DNA from: Cryomorphaceae bacterium
GTDB lineage: Bacteria > Bacteroidota > Bacteroidia > Flavobacteriales > Schleiferiaceae
Length of the DNA stretch: 14,915 bases
Direction of reading: 5' to 3'
NCBI GenBank assembly: GCA_022565745.1
Contig: JAIUMB010000047.1
Span: 1-14,915, forward strand
The translations under genes were made by a program, and so were the position numbers. Below, piece by piece: positions 6,529 through 12,669 of this stretch; position 1 is the stretch's first letter, and every line of letters starts with the position of its first letter. The notes under the pieces were generated by a model, which did not search any database, had not been told where the DNA came from, and was given only the letters and a program-made list of their open reading frames with translations.

Positions 6529-7776
6529 CTAGAAATTTACCTGTGCTTGGATACGCAGCAATCGCCCTCTTTGTCGGTTCATCGGCAACATGGCGTCCTC
6601 AAATGTGCGGTCGGAGAAGGTGTACATCACCACCAGTTCAAAATTGCGATGGGGCTGCCATTCTACGCCAATTTCCTGCTCGTCTACTATGTGACGACGG
6701 GCATCAAGCTCGTGCTTCTTACCGCCGTTGTACTGATGCCAGCGCACAAATGGAATGAATAGTCCATATTTTTTGTGCTCTACATAATAATGGGCCTGCA
6801 TAAAACCGCCATTGAGGGGCTGACTTTCAATGCTGTTGGTCTCAGGGTTGTATTCCGGCCCCACGCCGACGTTGTATTCCATCACCATTCCAAAAGGTTG
6901 TGGATAGAGTACAAATGTTGCCGCAGCTCTGTTTTCGGTGAATTCACGACGACCGGGATTGAGTTGGGGAGATGTGCGGTTGACCACAAACTTACCGTGA
7001 TAAGCTTGAAGTGAGGTCTCTATCATTTGACCATTGTTGAATTTAAAAGGGTAAGTGGCGCGGGCAACGAGATGTGGCGACTCGTTGCGTTCCATTTGGT
7101 TGGCGGTGTGACCGTTGTATACGCCCAATCCAAACACGCCGTAATCGCCTGAACCTTTTAAATTGCTGGCCACCAAATCTGCAAAGCGCTTGCGAATCTC
7201 TACAGGTGCCCAGTAAAAAAACACCCCAAGGTCACGCTCATTGGCCACAGCACTATTCATACCGTCGTTACGGTCGAGTGGAATTCGGTTTTGACTCGAT
7301 TGCAGGTTTTCAAAACCAAAAGGCACCTTGCTCTGACCGATACGCAAGCGGTAGGTTTTGGATTCGTTGAGTGCCAGATCAAAATAGGCATCGCGAATTT
7401 GCGCCACATTACCACTTCCACCTATCGTAGATGCAAAGTCCGGTTGTATGTATACAAAAACGCGCGGGTGAACATTTCCAAAAAAAATCAAACGAATACG
7501 GCGAAAGGAAAAACCACCATTGCGCCCCCATGAACGATCACATTGTTCACACATTAAGTCGGGATTCGTTTCAAACAAACGATTGTAGCGAACTTGGGTG
7601 TAACCACGAATTGATAATTTCTCAAACCAATTAAAATGGTCGAAGTTGATGCTCGTTAAGCTGTCGGCTCCACCCTCAGAGGCGCGGGTTCCTTTGGGGG
7701 GCTCCGAGGCCTGACAAACCAAGGCGTTGAACGATAAAAACAATACGATGATACCTTTCCAATGTTTCTTTAACAT
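6529..7776 (-). CDS. outer membrane porin, phosphate-selective porin O/P family
   Basis: This 415-residue exported protein resembles the OprO/OprP phosphate-selective porin family of beta-barrels. A signal peptide (about 1-24, MLKKHWKGIIVLFLSFNALVC) precedes a mature chain with alternating hydrophobic strands, starting near EKLSIRGYTQVRYNRLFE, with the typical segments RIRLIFFGNVHPRVFVYIQPDF, YRLRIGQSKVPFGFENLQSSQNRIPLDR and RDLGVFF. It ends in VNF, the C-terminal aromatic residue expected of outer membrane barrels. A CxxC pair (CEQC) lies in an early loop. The upstream region carries heptamer repeats with 11-bp spacing resembling Pho boxes, which would suit phosphate control. Substrate is inferred from family; many Bacteroidota members are only called porins. 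Confidence 0.85.
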   Translation of the reverse strand: MLKKHWKGIIVLFLSFNALVCQASEPPKGTRASEGGADSLTSINFDHFNWFEKLSIRGYTQVRYNRLFETNPDLMCEQCDRSWGRNGGFSFRRIRLIFFGNVHPRVFVYIQPDFASTIGGSGNVAQIRDAYFDLALNESKTYRLRIGQSKVPFGFENLQSSQNRIPLDRNDGMNSAVANERDLGVFFYWAPVEIRKRFADLVASNLKGSGDYGVFGLGVYNGHTANQMERNESPHLVARATYPFKFNNGQMIETSLQAYHGKFVVNRTSPQLNPGRREFTENRAAATFVLYPQPFGMVMEYNVGVGPEYNPETNSIESQPLNGGFMQAHYYVEHKKYGLFIPFVRWHQYNGGKKHELDARRHIVDEQEIGVEWQPHRNFELVVMYTFSDRTFEDAMLPMNRQRGRLLRIQAQVNF

Positions 7777-7783
7777 TACAAAA

Positions 7784-7801
7784 ATGTTATTATTTTGTTA
7801 T
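7784..7801 (-). promoter_or_regulatory. pair of TTGTTAT-type heptamers, 11-bp spacing, next to the porin start
   Basis: ATGTTAT at 7784-7790 and TTGTTAT at 7795-7801 are exactly 11 bp apart and have the same sequence as the larger array at 7833-7872. Their position just upstream of the start codon, downstream of the likely transcription start, would suit a secondary or repressing site. Confidence 0.4.
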
Positions 7802-7813
7802 GCCGCGAAAGTC

Positions 7814-7843
7814 CAAAGTTTAAAACGTTCCAATGTTACCAAA
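7814..7843 (-). promoter_or_regulatory. candidate porin promoter overlapping the heptamer array
   Basis: On the minus strand AAACTTTG (complement of 7814-7821) fits TAnnTTTG at five of six fixed positions, with TTTG (7840-7843) 18 bases upstream. The -33 element falls inside the heptamer array, as in promoters where an activator replaces or supports the upstream element. Confidence 0.3.
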
Positions 7844-7872
7844 TTGTTATGCGTTTGTTATACGATTGTAAC
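7833..7872 (-). promoter_or_regulatory. four direct heptamer repeats at 11-bp period, Pho-box-like
   Basis: ATGTTAC (7833-7839), TTGTTAT (7844-7850), TTGTTAT (7855-7861) and TTGTAAC (7866-7872) start exactly 11 bp apart with 4-bp spacers. On the porin strand the unit reads ATAACAA. Direct 7-mers with 4-bp spacers are the known geometry of PhoB-type response regulators, and the TTAACA-like core resembles the Bacillus PhoP box. A phosphate-type porin starts 57 bases away, and the T9SS cargo gene starts on the other side. Confidence 0.55.
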
Positions 7873-7894
7873 CCATTGATCACGAAATGTTTTG

Positions 7895-7902
7895 TATTTT
7901 TG
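7895..7902 (+). promoter_or_regulatory. -7 element before the T9SS cargo gene
   Basis: TATTTTTG matches TAnnTTTG. The nearest TTG upstream is 16 bases away (7876-7878), somewhat short. Transcription starting about 7 bases downstream would begin at or next to the ATG at 7910, giving a nearly leaderless message. This is uncertain. Confidence 0.3.
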
Positions 7903-7909
7903 TATGCAT

Positions 7910-8515
7910 ATGAGAGTCTATTGGTCGCTTCTTTTTACTGTTTTAATTTACAACGTGTCGCTTGCACAGCTCGACAACCGTGCGCTGGGCTATTTCAATG
8001 CCGACGCGGGTAAAAGCACTGTGTTGTTGACTTGGGAATTAAATGCTGGATTTATTTGTCAAGGCATTACCATAGAGCGCAGAGAAGACGATGCGTCTGA
8101 GTTTAAAGTAGTGGGTGTGATAAAGGGCTTGTGTGGCAGTCCAAGTAAGCCCATTGCCTACGATTTTACGGATTCTACCGTCGTGCCTGGAAGGGTATAT
8201 CACTTTCGATTAATCCTGGGTTCAGAAGGGTTTACCATGTCGCGTACAGTCAGAGCGCTGTCAGATAATCCATCATCCATACACGTTTTTCCCAACCCCA
8301 GCAGTGATCTATTTAACATACAGTTGCGTCAAGTTGCAGAGTCTGCTGTCCGGGTGTCCCTAGTAAACATGCAAGGTGTGGTTGTCTTTAGACAAGAACA
8401 GCTGCCGGGTAAGCAATTGTATCAAATAGATTTGCCACAACTGCCAACAGGAAATTACACCTTGTTAGTAGATGTTGGTGGAAAGCGGATGGTGAAGCGT
8501 GTGAAGATTATATAG
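7910..8515 (+). CDS. secreted protein with type IX secretion C-terminal sorting domain
   Basis: The ATG at 7910 gives 201 residues starting MRVYWSLLFTVLIYNVSLAQ, a clean signal peptide with cleavage after SLA. Earlier starts at 7904 or the TTG at 7892 overlap a -7 promoter match, so the 7910 start is preferred. The middle, about 20-115, is a beta-rich region with STVLLTWELN, CQGITIERRED and VYHFRLILGSEG, similar in look to a fibronectin type III fold. The last 75 residues are a type A T9SS sorting domain: SIHVFPNPSSDLFNIQL, VSLVNMQGVVVF, LPQLPTGNYTLLVDVGGKRMVKRVKII. This domain routes the protein across the outer membrane and is usually removed there. No catalytic motif is seen; function is unknown. 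Confidence 0.85.
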   Translation: MRVYWSLLFTVLIYNVSLAQLDNRALGYFNADAGKSTVLLTWELNAGFICQGITIERREDDASEFKVVGVIKGLCGSPSKPIAYDFTDSTVVPGRVYHFRLILGSEGFTMSRTVRALSDNPSSIHVFPNPSSDLFNIQLRQVAESAVRVSLVNMQGVVVFRQEQLPGKQLYQIDLPQLPTGNYTLLVDVGGKRMVKRVKII

Positions 8516-8551
8516 CAGCGGACTCGATCAATAGTGTTTTCTGAAGTAAAG

Positions 8552-8584
8552 AGGTTTAGGAGAGTATGGTCACCAAACCTTTTC
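8552..8584 (+). terminator. terminator of the T9SS cargo gene
   Basis: AGGTTT (8552-8557) pairs with AAACCT (8575-8580). GG (8559-8560) and CC (8573-8574) extend the stem across a bulged A, giving eight pairs. The stem is followed directly by TTT and C. It lies 37 bases after the stop. Confidence 0.45.
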
Positions 8585-8631
8585 ATACGCCAAGTGTTTA
8601 TTGATTTGAGTTTACTTTGAAACACCACCCC

Positions 8632-9150
8632 ATGACAATTACCGAAAACACCATCGTTGAGCTTTCTTATACCCTGCGCAACAGTGACCAAGTCATCATT
8701 GAGCAAATGACCGTACAGTGGCCTCTGAAATTTTATTTTGGCAGTGGCGCCATGTTGCCAGCCTTTGAGAATCATCTTCGTGGGTTGGAGCAGGGAAGTC
8801 ACTTTGCATTTACCATTCCTGCAAAAGACGCCTACGGTAATATCGATGCCGCCATGATAGAAGAGGTGCCGCTAAACCAGCTGCCCGATTCCGAGGATTT
8901 CCCCAATCGCATTTATGAGCGTGGCGACCATTTGCAATTTAGTAAAGGCAGCGAAACCCGAGTTGGAAGAGTGGTGGAGGTGATGGATAACGCCATCACC
9001 ATTGATTTCAACCATAGTTTGGCCGGAGAAGACTTGCACTTTACCGGAAGAATCATCCATGTACGCCTACCCCGAGCCGACGAAGCTGTGGAGAAACGAT
9101 ACATCGAGCCAAACGGCATCCGCAGCGACTCCCGCATTCGTCCGTCGTAG
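8632..9150 (+). CDS. SlyD-like FKBP-type peptidyl-prolyl cis-trans isomerase
   Basis: The protein catalyses proline isomerisation and may act as a chaperone in the cytoplasm. From the ATG at 8632 it has 172 residues (MTITENTIVELSYTL). A TTG five codons upstream is a possible but less likely start. The FKBP part is split as in SlyD: residues about 1-70 (YTLRNSDQVIIEQ, FYFGSGAMLPAFENHLRGLE, AKDAYGN), then an insert-in-flap chaperone domain (about 70-120), then the returning FKBP strands with FNHSLAGEDLHFTGRI. The Gly-Leu pattern and the His-x-Leu-Ala-Gly-x-x-Leu signature fit SlyD/SlpA. The histidine-rich metal tail of E. coli SlyD is absent. It is likely monocistronic. Confidence 0.92.
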   Translation: MTITENTIVELSYTLRNSDQVIIEQMTVQWPLKFYFGSGAMLPAFENHLRGLEQGSHFAFTIPAKDAYGNIDAAMIEEVPLNQLPDSEDFPNRIYERGDHLQFSKGSETRVGRVVEVMDNAITIDFNHSLAGEDLHFTGRIIHVRLPRADEAVEKRYIEPNGIRSDSRIRPS

Positions 9151-9209
9151 CAATTGCCATTCATTTTCTGTGCATTTCTTTGTGTGGATGTTACATCCGC
9201 TGACTCAAC

Positions 9210-9217
9210 TATATTTG
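9210..9217 (+). promoter_or_regulatory. -7 element upstream of the TPR gene
   Basis: TATATTTG is a full match to TAnnTTTG. Transcription would start about seven bases on, that is at the first base of palindromic element copy 1 (9225). No TTG occurs at the ideal 19-21 base distance; the nearest is 27 bases upstream (9180-9182). Confidence 0.4.
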
Positions 9218-9224
9218 CAGGTAA

Positions 9225-9283
9225 ATGAAACCCACGTGAGAAGGGTTTTCTCTCACAGGAGAATTAATAAAAGTGGGTTCCAT
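9225..9283. repeat. structured palindromic element, copy 1
   Basis: The outer stem pairs ATGAAACCCAC (9225-9235) with GTGGGTTCCAT (9273-9283), leaving one A-C mismatch. An inner stem pairs GTGAGA (9236-9241) with TCTCAC (9251-9256). The unpaired side holds ACAGGAGAAT (9255-9264), which is identical in copy 2. It could be a leader RNA of the TPR gene or a REP-like dispersed repeat. It is not a known riboswitch that I can name. Confidence 0.6.
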
Positions 9284-9312
9284 TAGTCCTTTGAAAAACC
9301 GTTTTTGCACTA

Positions 9313-9374
9313 ATGAAACCTACACGACAAACGATGTTTGACACACAGGAGAATGATCAACGTGTAGGTTCCAT
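9313..9374. repeat. structured palindromic element, copy 2
   Basis: The outer stem pairs ATGAAACCTACACG (9313-9326) with CGTGTAGGTTCCAT (9361-9374), with the same A-C mismatch as copy 1. The inner stem CAAAC / GTTTG has loop GAT (9328-9340). ACAGGAGAAT recurs at 9345-9354. The two copies start 88 bp apart. One outer pair changes from C-G to T-A, and the inner stems differ fully in sequence yet both pair, so structure rather than sequence is kept. Confidence 0.6.
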
Positions 9375-9402
9375 ACGACCGCTAATAAACAATTTTGAAC
9401 GG

Positions 9403-10518
9403 ATGAAATACATGCTTACATTTACTACAGTTTTGCTCTCTGTGATGGGATGGTCAACCAATACCCATAATTTTCACGCCCAGTTGCAATACCTTGAATC
9501 TGATGTTACCATCAACGATTCTCTCTTACGAATGGCCTTTTTCAACCGCATAGAAAGCTATACAGAAGCGGAGGCCGTAATGGCCCGTACCCGGCCATAT
9601 ATTCATCCCGACACCGCCTTTTCTTATTATTTTATTTCCGCGCAAACCGCCACCGGATTGATGGCACACGACTCGGCCGTGGTGCGATACCAGCGCGCGT
9701 TTGAAATAGACTCCACGCGCAATCTGGTGAAGCAAAAACTCGCCATTGCCCTGGCCAACAACAACGACATCCCAGCAGCCATAAGCATGTTTCGCCGAAT
9801 CATTGATGATGACTCCCTCGCCTCAACCGAGCGATTGTGGATGGCCAAGTTGTACGTCAGGCAAGACATGGTTGATAGCGCTATTGCCGTGCTCCAAGAC
9901 CGACCAGCGCTGTTGCAAAACCATTTTAAAATCCAGCACGCCGAAGCCCGACTGATGCACAAACACGGTTTTTATGGCAAGAGAACCGTAGATTTGTATG
10001 CTTCACTTGTCAAGCGCAAGCCTGAGGACAGAGAACTGCTTATGGAATACGCCAAAACGATGGCCAGGTACAATCCCACCGAGCTGCTAGAAAAATCCGA
10101 TTGGTTATACCAGCAACATGCATCGGCCGACATGGCCTTTATAATCGCCGACGTCCATCGCTTTTTTGAGAAATACGAGGGCGCCATTTATTACTACGAC
10201 AAAGCCATCGAGCACGCCATCAATAGCAAGATTGACCAGTTCTATGGCAACGCCGCTTACGTCTTTGAGCAAATAAACAAGCCTCAACAAGCCATTGCCT
10301 ACTACGAAAAAGCCATGAGTTATAATCCCGAAGACGGCTTTTATGCCTATTATGCTGCCCTTCTGTACGACCAGCTAGGCAACCATCAAAAGGCCCAAAC
10401 CCACTTTCGCACCTTTCTCAGCAGTCCCGCCGCCAAAGAAAACCAGCAATTTGTAGAATTTTCTAACGACCGATTGACCCTATACAAGCAAGCAGAGTTC
10501 ATGAAACGCGGCCGATGA
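9403..10518 (+). CDS. exported tetratricopeptide repeat protein
   Basis: From the ATG at 9403 the protein has 371 residues and starts MKYMLTFTTVLLSVMGWS, a plausible signal sequence. The open frame extends 30 codons further upstream to 9313, but that part is palindromic element copy 2, so the 9403 start is preferred. The rest is mainly helical with TPR-type units, clearest at about 115-180 (NNNDIPAAISMFRRIIDDD, MAKLYVRQDMVDSAIAVLQ) and 245-350 (FEKYEGAIYYYDKAIEH, INKPQQAIAYYEKAMSYNPED, YYAALLYDQLGNHQKAQTHF). TPR proteins are scaffolds for protein contacts; the partner is unknown. The gene stands alone and faces the FmdE-lipoprotein gene. G+C is higher than in the genes before it. After the TGA stop the frame stays open for 43 more codons. 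Confidence 0.85.
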   Translation: MKYMLTFTTVLLSVMGWSTNTHNFHAQLQYLESDVTINDSLLRMAFFNRIESYTEAEAVMARTRPYIHPDTAFSYYFISAQTATGLMAHDSAVVRYQRAFEIDSTRNLVKQKLAIALANNNDIPAAISMFRRIIDDDSLASTERLWMAKLYVRQDMVDSAIAVLQDRPALLQNHFKIQHAEARLMHKHGFYGKRTVDLYASLVKRKPEDRELLMEYAKTMARYNPTELLEKSDWLYQQHASADMAFIIADVHRFFEKYEGAIYYYDKAIEHAINSKIDQFYGNAAYVFEQINKPQQAIAYYEKAMSYNPEDGFYAYYAALLYDQLGNHQKAQTHFRTFLSSPAAKENQQFVEFSNDRLTLYKQAEFMKRGR

Positions 10519-10706
10519 AGCTTTATAGCCTTCACAGGTAGCCATTATACTGAAGACGACTCTACGGACATTCTACGAATTTTAAAAGACATCGAATACG
10601 GGAAAATGTTAACCACTAAAAACAAACATGTCCTGCAAAATCAAAAATGACAGATTTTTTAGAGAGAGTTTGGTTTATAGAGCGAAAAAATAACTTTAAT
10701 CTTTGG

Positions 10707-10757
10707 ACGCTCCGGCGGAGCTAATGGGGCGTTTCTTTAAATCTCTATCCCAGAGAT
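10707..10757. terminator. palindrome pair serving as a bidirectional terminator
   Basis: ACGCTCC (10707-10713) pairs with GGGGCGT (10726-10732), with one G-T pair, followed by TTCTTT. An alternative inner stem is GCTCC / GGAGC (10709-10721). Next comes ATCTCT / AGAGAT with loop ATCCC (10741-10757). The site lies between convergent genes, so it may end both transcripts. Confidence 0.4.
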
Positions 10758-10797
10758 AATGCGGGGCAATTATTTGAGTCGTGCCTACGGCATTATT
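10707..10797 (-). repeat. three consecutive short palindromes, intergenic repeat cluster
   Basis: Read on the minus strand the region holds TGCC-GTA-GGCA (about 10782-10792), ATCTCT-GGGAT-AGAGAT (10741-10757) and GCTCC-GCC-GGAGC (10709-10721). The latter two are each preceded by GCCCC and ATTA, and all are followed by an A/T-rich tract. Such units resemble the short palindromic repeats scattered in many Bacteroidota intergenic regions. Confidence 0.4.
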
Positions 10798-11479
10798 AAC
10801 CCTCAACTTTCTTATTCAACACATCCGTTTTTAAAAAATCCCCCCGCAAGTGCGGCTGCCATTGGAAATCCGGTAAGACTTCAACGTCAAACAACTCCGC
10901 AGCATCGCTTTGCAATAGGAACTCGGTGAAGTCATCCTCCAAAGCTTTGAGGTAATCAAGTTCTTCGGGTGAGAGTTTGCGCTGCACAGCTAAGGCGCCC
11001 AAACTGTCAATTTCGGATGGTTTCACACCAGGCTTCATACCAACTCTAAAGGTGCGTCCATCGTCGATGCGCTGGACGATATAGATGCCGCCCGGATTAT
11101 CGTCTACGTAAAAGGTATTGAACTGATACCTCCCGCCGGTAAGGTAAATGGCCACGTCAGTCAAACAAGGCGAAGGGGCACTCACTACCCGGAGATTGGT
11201 CCGGTCAATGGCTTCGTTGGGATACATTTGCTTCATCACTTGTTCCATCGCCAAGGCACCCACTACCAATCCATCGCAGAGGTGGCCGTGAAACAACGCC
11301 ATATCGTCAATGGTCACTTGCTGCTCGTGCATGCGGTAGCCTTTGGAGAAATCGGTATCGGTGACGTTGAAAAGCACCCGCGGCTCGAGTGAGCAAGCGG
11401 TGATTAATAAGACGATTACCAAAGTAAGTGATTTGTTATAACGCTTTGCCTTTGATAAGAATGCGATTATCTGTCTCAT
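10796..11479 (-). CDS. FmdE-domain lipoprotein
   Basis: This 227-residue protein has a signal sequence ending LLITACS, a good lipobox with Cys29, so it is anchored to a membrane outside the cytoplasm. The mature part holds an FmdE-like domain: FHGHLCDGLVVGALA (His64, His66, Cys68) and SPCLTDVAIYLTGGR (Cys105, Asp108), then a strand NTFYVDD. In FmdE-family proteins these residues bind a metal; the namesake is formylmethanofuran dehydrogenase subunit E, but no other part of that enzyme is here and the lipoprotein form rules out that role. A C-terminal helical part (about 150-200) follows. The gene overlaps the preceding membrane-protein gene by four bases (ATGA), so it belongs to the ars-like operon and is its last member. 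Its function is not known. Confidence 0.8.
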   Translation of the reverse strand: MRQIIAFLSKAKRYNKSLTLVIVLLITACSLEPRVLFNVTDTDFSKGYRMHEQQVTIDDMALFHGHLCDGLVVGALAMEQVMKQMYPNEAIDRTNLRVVSAPSPCLTDVAIYLTGGRYQFNTFYVDDNPGGIYIVQRIDDGRTFRVGMKPGVKPSEIDSLGALAVQRKLSPEELDYLKALEDDFTEFLLQSDAAELFDVEVLPDFQWQPHLRGDFLKTDVLNKKVEG

Positions 11480-12186
11480 ATGATTTTGAAGAACATATTG
11501 ATATAGTACAATCCCGTAAGTAAAAACACCACTCCAGCCACAATGCGCATCACTTTTTCCACTTTGGTGATGGCGCGGAAATAGAGTCCGAGTTTTTCCA
11601 AACTAAAGGCCACCACAAAGGCAAAGAGAATGACGGGCAATCCGGTGCCCAACGAAAACAGCATGGGAAGAGCCAATCCGGCTTCCGAACTGATGGTCAT
11701 GGGGATGAGCATGGCGAAAAACAAAGCGCCGCTGTAGGGACAAAAGGCGAGAGCAAACAAAGCGCCCAGTAAAAACGCGCCCAGCAATCCCTTGTCTTTG
11801 AACTTATCGGAGAGTTTATCGGCAAAACCACCGCCTTTGAGAAAGCCCAGTTTGATCACGTCGAGCATGATTAAACCTAGAATGACCAGTACAAATCCCA
11901 GGTACTTTTCGCCGTTGGCTTGAAAGACTTTGGCCACCTGAAATTTACTGGCACCAAAGTAAATGACTGCACCAATCGCGGTATAGGTAAGCATGCGCCC
12001 CAGTGTATAGAGCGCGCCACTCAGCAGTACCATATTGCGTTTACTGATGGTCTTGGCGATGTAGGCCGTGGCGGTGATGTTGGTGGCCAGCGGACAAGGT
12101 GCAATGGCCGTGAGCAGACCCAGCGCAAAAGCCGCCAGCATGGGTGTGTCGCGATTTTGCGCTAAGTCTTGAAGCCAGTCTAGCAT
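11476..12186 (-). CDS. CcdA/DsbD-like membrane protein, ArsG family (aromatic arsenical permease by name)
   Basis: This 236-residue protein has about six membrane helices. Two cysteines sit in matching CP motifs, APCPLATNI (Cys31) and AFCPYSGALFF (Cys149), at the start of helices one and four. This twofold pattern is that of the CcdA/DsbD electron-transfer domain, which moves reducing equivalents from cytoplasmic thioredoxin to the outside. Proteins of this type next to an ArsF-like protein are named ArsG and have been reported as exporters of aminophenyl arsenicals in Shewanella; I cannot tell transport from electron transfer by sequence. It starts three bases after the ArsF-like gene and overlaps the FmdE lipoprotein by four. 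Codon spacing indicates one tightly coupled unit. Confidence 0.82.
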   Translation of the reverse strand: MLDWLQDLAQNRDTPMLAAFALGLLTAIAPCPLATNITATAYIAKTISKRNMVLLSGALYTLGRMLTYTAIGAVIYFGASKFQVAKVFQANGEKYLGFVLVILGLIMLDVIKLGFLKGGGFADKLSDKFKDKGLLGAFLLGALFALAFCPYSGALFFAMLIPMTISSEAGLALPMLFSLGTGLPVILFAFVVAFSLEKLGLYFRAITKVEKVMRIVAGVVFLLTGLYYINMFFKII

Positions 12187-12189
12187 GTC

Positions 12190-12621
12190 TTACTGCCCTT
12201 TAAATTCCGCGATGTGGTTGCCCAATTCCGCCATAAAAGCGTCCTCGTCTTTGGCCTTCATAAAGGCAAATTCGGTCAGGTTTTTCTTGGCGCCAGTTTC
12301 GATGTCGTGCAGGAAAAGAGCGGTACCTGTAGCTTCGAAAGCCTCGGCAAATTCTTCATTGGCCGGGTCGTCCACGTTGACCAAACGGAAGGGAACATCC
12401 GACTGATTTTTAAGCGTTTCCTGGGTGTTGTGCTCGATCTTGTTGCAGGTCATGCAGCGATGCTCGGAGTGGAACTGAATGACTTCGATATTACCGGAGC
12501 GAGTTGCTTCAGCGGTAACCGTTTCTGTATTCGTTTCTGAGGTGTTGCCAGATTGACAAGCAAATGAGGCCGCAATGATGGCAACACTCGCAATGATGGG
12601 TTTTAGCATGTTAGATTTCAT
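12190..12621 (-). CDS. thioredoxin-fold lipoprotein, ArsF family
   Basis: The 143-residue protein begins with a signal peptide and lipobox (IIAASFACQSG, Cys22), so it should be a lipoprotein in the envelope. A Thr/Glu-rich linker (about 25-42) leads into a domain starting SGNIEVIQFHSEHRCMTCNK, with a CMTC pair at Cys56 and Cys59 after the first strand, as in thioredoxin-like folds. The rest, including FRLVNVDDPANEEFAEAF and GTALFLHDIETG, fits that fold. Relatives are named nitrophenyl compound nitroreductase subunit ArsF, from the arsEFG genes for nitroaromatic arsenical resistance. Placed before the CcdA-like gene with a three-base gap, it is the natural periplasmic partner to receive electrons. 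The name is a family assignment; activity on arsenicals here is unproven. Confidence 0.8.
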   Translation of the reverse strand: MKSNMLKPIIASVAIIAASFACQSGNTSETNTETVTAEATRSGNIEVIQFHSEHRCMTCNKIEHNTQETLKNQSDVPFRLVNVDDPANEEFAEAFEATGTALFLHDIETGAKKNLTEFAFMKAKDEDAFMAELGNHIAEFKGQ

Positions 12622-12649
12622 AATGGATGGGTTTTAGGTTAAAAATAAA

Positions 12650-12662
12650 TGCGTTATACGCA
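12650..12662 (-). promoter_or_regulatory. small hairpin between permease and ArsF-like genes
   Basis: TGCGT (12650-12654) pairs with ACGCA (12658-12662) across a 3-base loop. On the coding strand it is followed by ATTTATTTTT. It sits in the only sizeable gap (48 bases) inside the operon, so it may attenuate expression of the distal genes or mark an RNA processing site. Confidence 0.35.
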
Positions 12663-12669
12663 AAAAAGG

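Noticed and set aside
8455..8802. Minus-strand frame of 115 codons
   Set aside because: It is the antisense of the T9SS sorting domain, terminator and FKBP gene, with no protein features.
9313..9402. Earlier start for the TPR protein
   Set aside because: This stretch is palindromic element copy 2; the start at 9403 gives a signal sequence directly.
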